NCBI GenBank assembly: GCA_004026145.2
Contig: CP034976.1
Span: 8,047,178-8,111,177, forward strand
Reading direction: 5' to 3'
DNA length: 64,000 bases
Source: Takifugu bimaculatus
Lineage: Eukaryota; Chordata; Actinopteri; Tetraodontiformes; Tetraodontidae
This document shows, piece after piece, positions 62,501 through 64,000 of the stretch. The position numbers and the translations under genes are program-made. The notes under the pieces are model-generated. The model did no database searches, was not told where the DNA came from, and worked only from the letters and a program-made list of their open reading frames with translations. How positions within the stretch are numbered: the first letter of the stretch is position 1; every line of letters starts with the position of its first letter.

Positions 62501-62553
<53 letters not shown>
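62501..62553 (+). repeat. (GT)n microsatellite
   Basis: About 26 units, complementary to the CA tract 309 bp upstream. It generates spurious Cys/Val and Thr/His open frames. Confidence 0.98.
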
Positions 62554-62554
<1 letters not shown>

Positions 62555-62859
62555 CGCCTGCCAAAGAGAGGTGCAAGTATTCACCCTCTTGTCTCTCTAC
62601 CACAAATACAAATCCAAAAGTGAATGAATGAATGTTAAAAGAAGGCTTCCCAACAATATTCAATAAAGCAAATAGTGTGTGACTGCTGGTGTGTTTACAC
62701 AGTATTGTTGAAAGCTCGTAATGTCAGGATAATCAGGATAACACACACTGGTGGTTTTATTTCAGTCGCATGGAAAACAAAGCAAGCTGGTCTTAAACTG
62801 ATTGAAATATGAAAAAAGGCAGTACTTCCGCTCTGCTGTTTAAAGACATTCTCAAACAG

Positions 62860-63260
62860 AAGCAGTGAGAATCAGGTCAGCATCACTTCCATAGTTATTT
62901 TCAGAGGAATGCCCCCCCTCGCCCCGTGGATTCTTGTGGTGGTTGCCCAGTCGGAACCTGGGGAGTTTCTCAAGTGATTTAATGAAAAACTCTGCTGTGA
63001 TTGGCAGCTGAATGGCCGAGCTAACAAAGGCTCGCCTTGGTGTGGGGTCAGAAGTGAAAATAGCACTGGCCTGTGCCACTGGCCTCCCAGGCCTCCCTCA
63101 CTGGATATTACATGTTACCAAATTTATATTTGCGATAACAAATTGACTCCAATTGGTCTAAGTGGGGATCAGGACCTGGCTGGATATTTGCTGCGACGCT
63201 AGGAAATCGTTTTGTAGACCTTTTGGAGGGGGTCGCTCACCGGAGCTCAAGGGGACATGA
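62860..63260. promoter_or_regulatory. CNE-like block
   Basis: Contains TATTTGCGATAACAAATTGA, GTGATTTAATGAAAAAC and GCGACGCTAGGAAATCG. Unique, moderately AT-rich. Weak candidate. Confidence 0.28.
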
Positions 63261-64000
63261 GGACAAAGGAGAGGCCGTGGAACAAAAAACACCATCTACA
63301 CAATCCTGATTTGGGATAATTGTTCAGAAATGGATATAAAGGCAGGCACCTCTAAAATAATGACTCTAATAATCATCATTTGTGAACACAAATATGACAA
63401 TACAGCAACCATAAACGAGGCTCTCAAACTCTTTGAGGAATGAATACTTAGAGTAAAAACCTCTTAAATTAGGCACAAGAATCCCTTAATGGAACAATAT
63501 TCTTTATAACAGTGTAACTAATACCTGGATGATTGTAATAATGAGCGCAGCAGGCTCCTGTCAGAGACTGATTGTTCTCATCCCCGTCCTCTCCTCTCTC
63601 TTTCATTCCGTCTCTCACGTCATCTCTCTTATCACTCTCTCCTATTGTAAGCACTGCCGGTTCGTCCCCATGGCTACGGCCGATGGTATCTCGTTATCAG
63701 TGTAATAAAACTAAAGTGTTGGGCAGGAAATTGAAACTGTATTCGTACAGGAAATAACAGTGCTCCGTCATAATCTACAGTCCGAAACATGTGTTCGCCT
63801 GCGTATTGTCTTCATATCAGATGGCAGAAGAAATGTGGTCAGCCATCTTTCTCCCCCAACTCCCCCAACTGTCGTCTTTTTCTGTTGTGTATAATCTTTT
63901 CCTTTCTATTCTAAATCTGATAAAGGAAAATATCCTGTGATCTGTCCTAATAGATGTAATATTCATCTGAAACAATCATATAAAATGAGGATCATATAAT
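63261..64000. other. Intergenic to window end
   Basis: AT-rich non-coding sequence with a CT-rich patch at 63580-63640. Nothing recognisable. Confidence 0.5.

Noticed and set aside
62147..62663. Open frames rich in Thr/His or Cys/Val
   Set aside because: Direct translations of CA and GT microsatellites. The same holds for the frames at 7382-7890, 7815-8155 and 51874-52232.
1..64000. CRISPR arrays, operons, phage or other bacterial-type systems
   Set aside because: The sequence is clearly vertebrate (spliced homeobox gene, microsatellites). No regularly spaced direct repeats with unique spacers were seen.

Overview
This 64 kb window looks like teleost fish genomic DNA. It holds one protein-coding gene I can support, an Iroquois-class homeobox gene that I identify as irx2 (plus strand, coding span 27774 to 30854, three coding exons). 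The fish assignment rests on small introns (953 and 615 bp), many long CA/GT microsatellites and poly-C runs, and degenerate transposon remnants of types I associate with fish genomes. The paralogue call rests on the start MSYPQGYLYQ, the segment directly after the exon 2/3 junction (ISLHVDSLTDHSCSAESDGE), the TALE homeodomain with WFANARRRLKK, the Iro-box-like KPKLWSLAEIATS and the motif YYTSPFYSNYTNYGN.

Layout. Positions 1 to about 26500 are non-coding. CNE-like blocks (moderately AT-rich, free of simple repeats, dense in ATTA/TAAT homeodomain cores) alternate with microsatellite-rich filler. About 26530 to 27150 is a CpG-rich upstream domain, followed by the presumed promoter and 5' UTR. 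The gene runs from 27774 to 30854, with a plausible 3' UTR reaching a candidate poly(A) signal at 32147. From about 32200 to 64000 the sequence is again non-coding, with more CNE-like blocks, several long microsatellites, one well-delimited 322 bp TIR element (46516 to 46837), an LTR-like stretch near 45000 to 45410, and a MITE-like composite near 57609 to 58099. No neighbouring gene such as irx1 or irx4 is visible. This fits the known organisation of Iroquois clusters as developmental regulator genes in large cis-regulatory deserts.

The most important oddity is that irx2 exon 1 as given is out of frame. The conserved N-terminus is read in one frame up to about 27947 and then continues in another frame from about 27949 to the splice donor. 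Taken literally, the spliced message would stop five codons into exon 2. One extra base or two missing bases at this point explain it, so a sequence error, or less likely a real lesion, should be settled first.

I found no convincing undescribed system. The points most worth a second look are the frameshift, the transposon with a possible transposase tail remnant, CTCF-like motifs in convergent orientation upstream of irx2, three CA...GT microsatellite pairs at similar spacing, and the candidate enhancers. All enhancer calls are judged by eye from composition and need alignment to other fish genomes.
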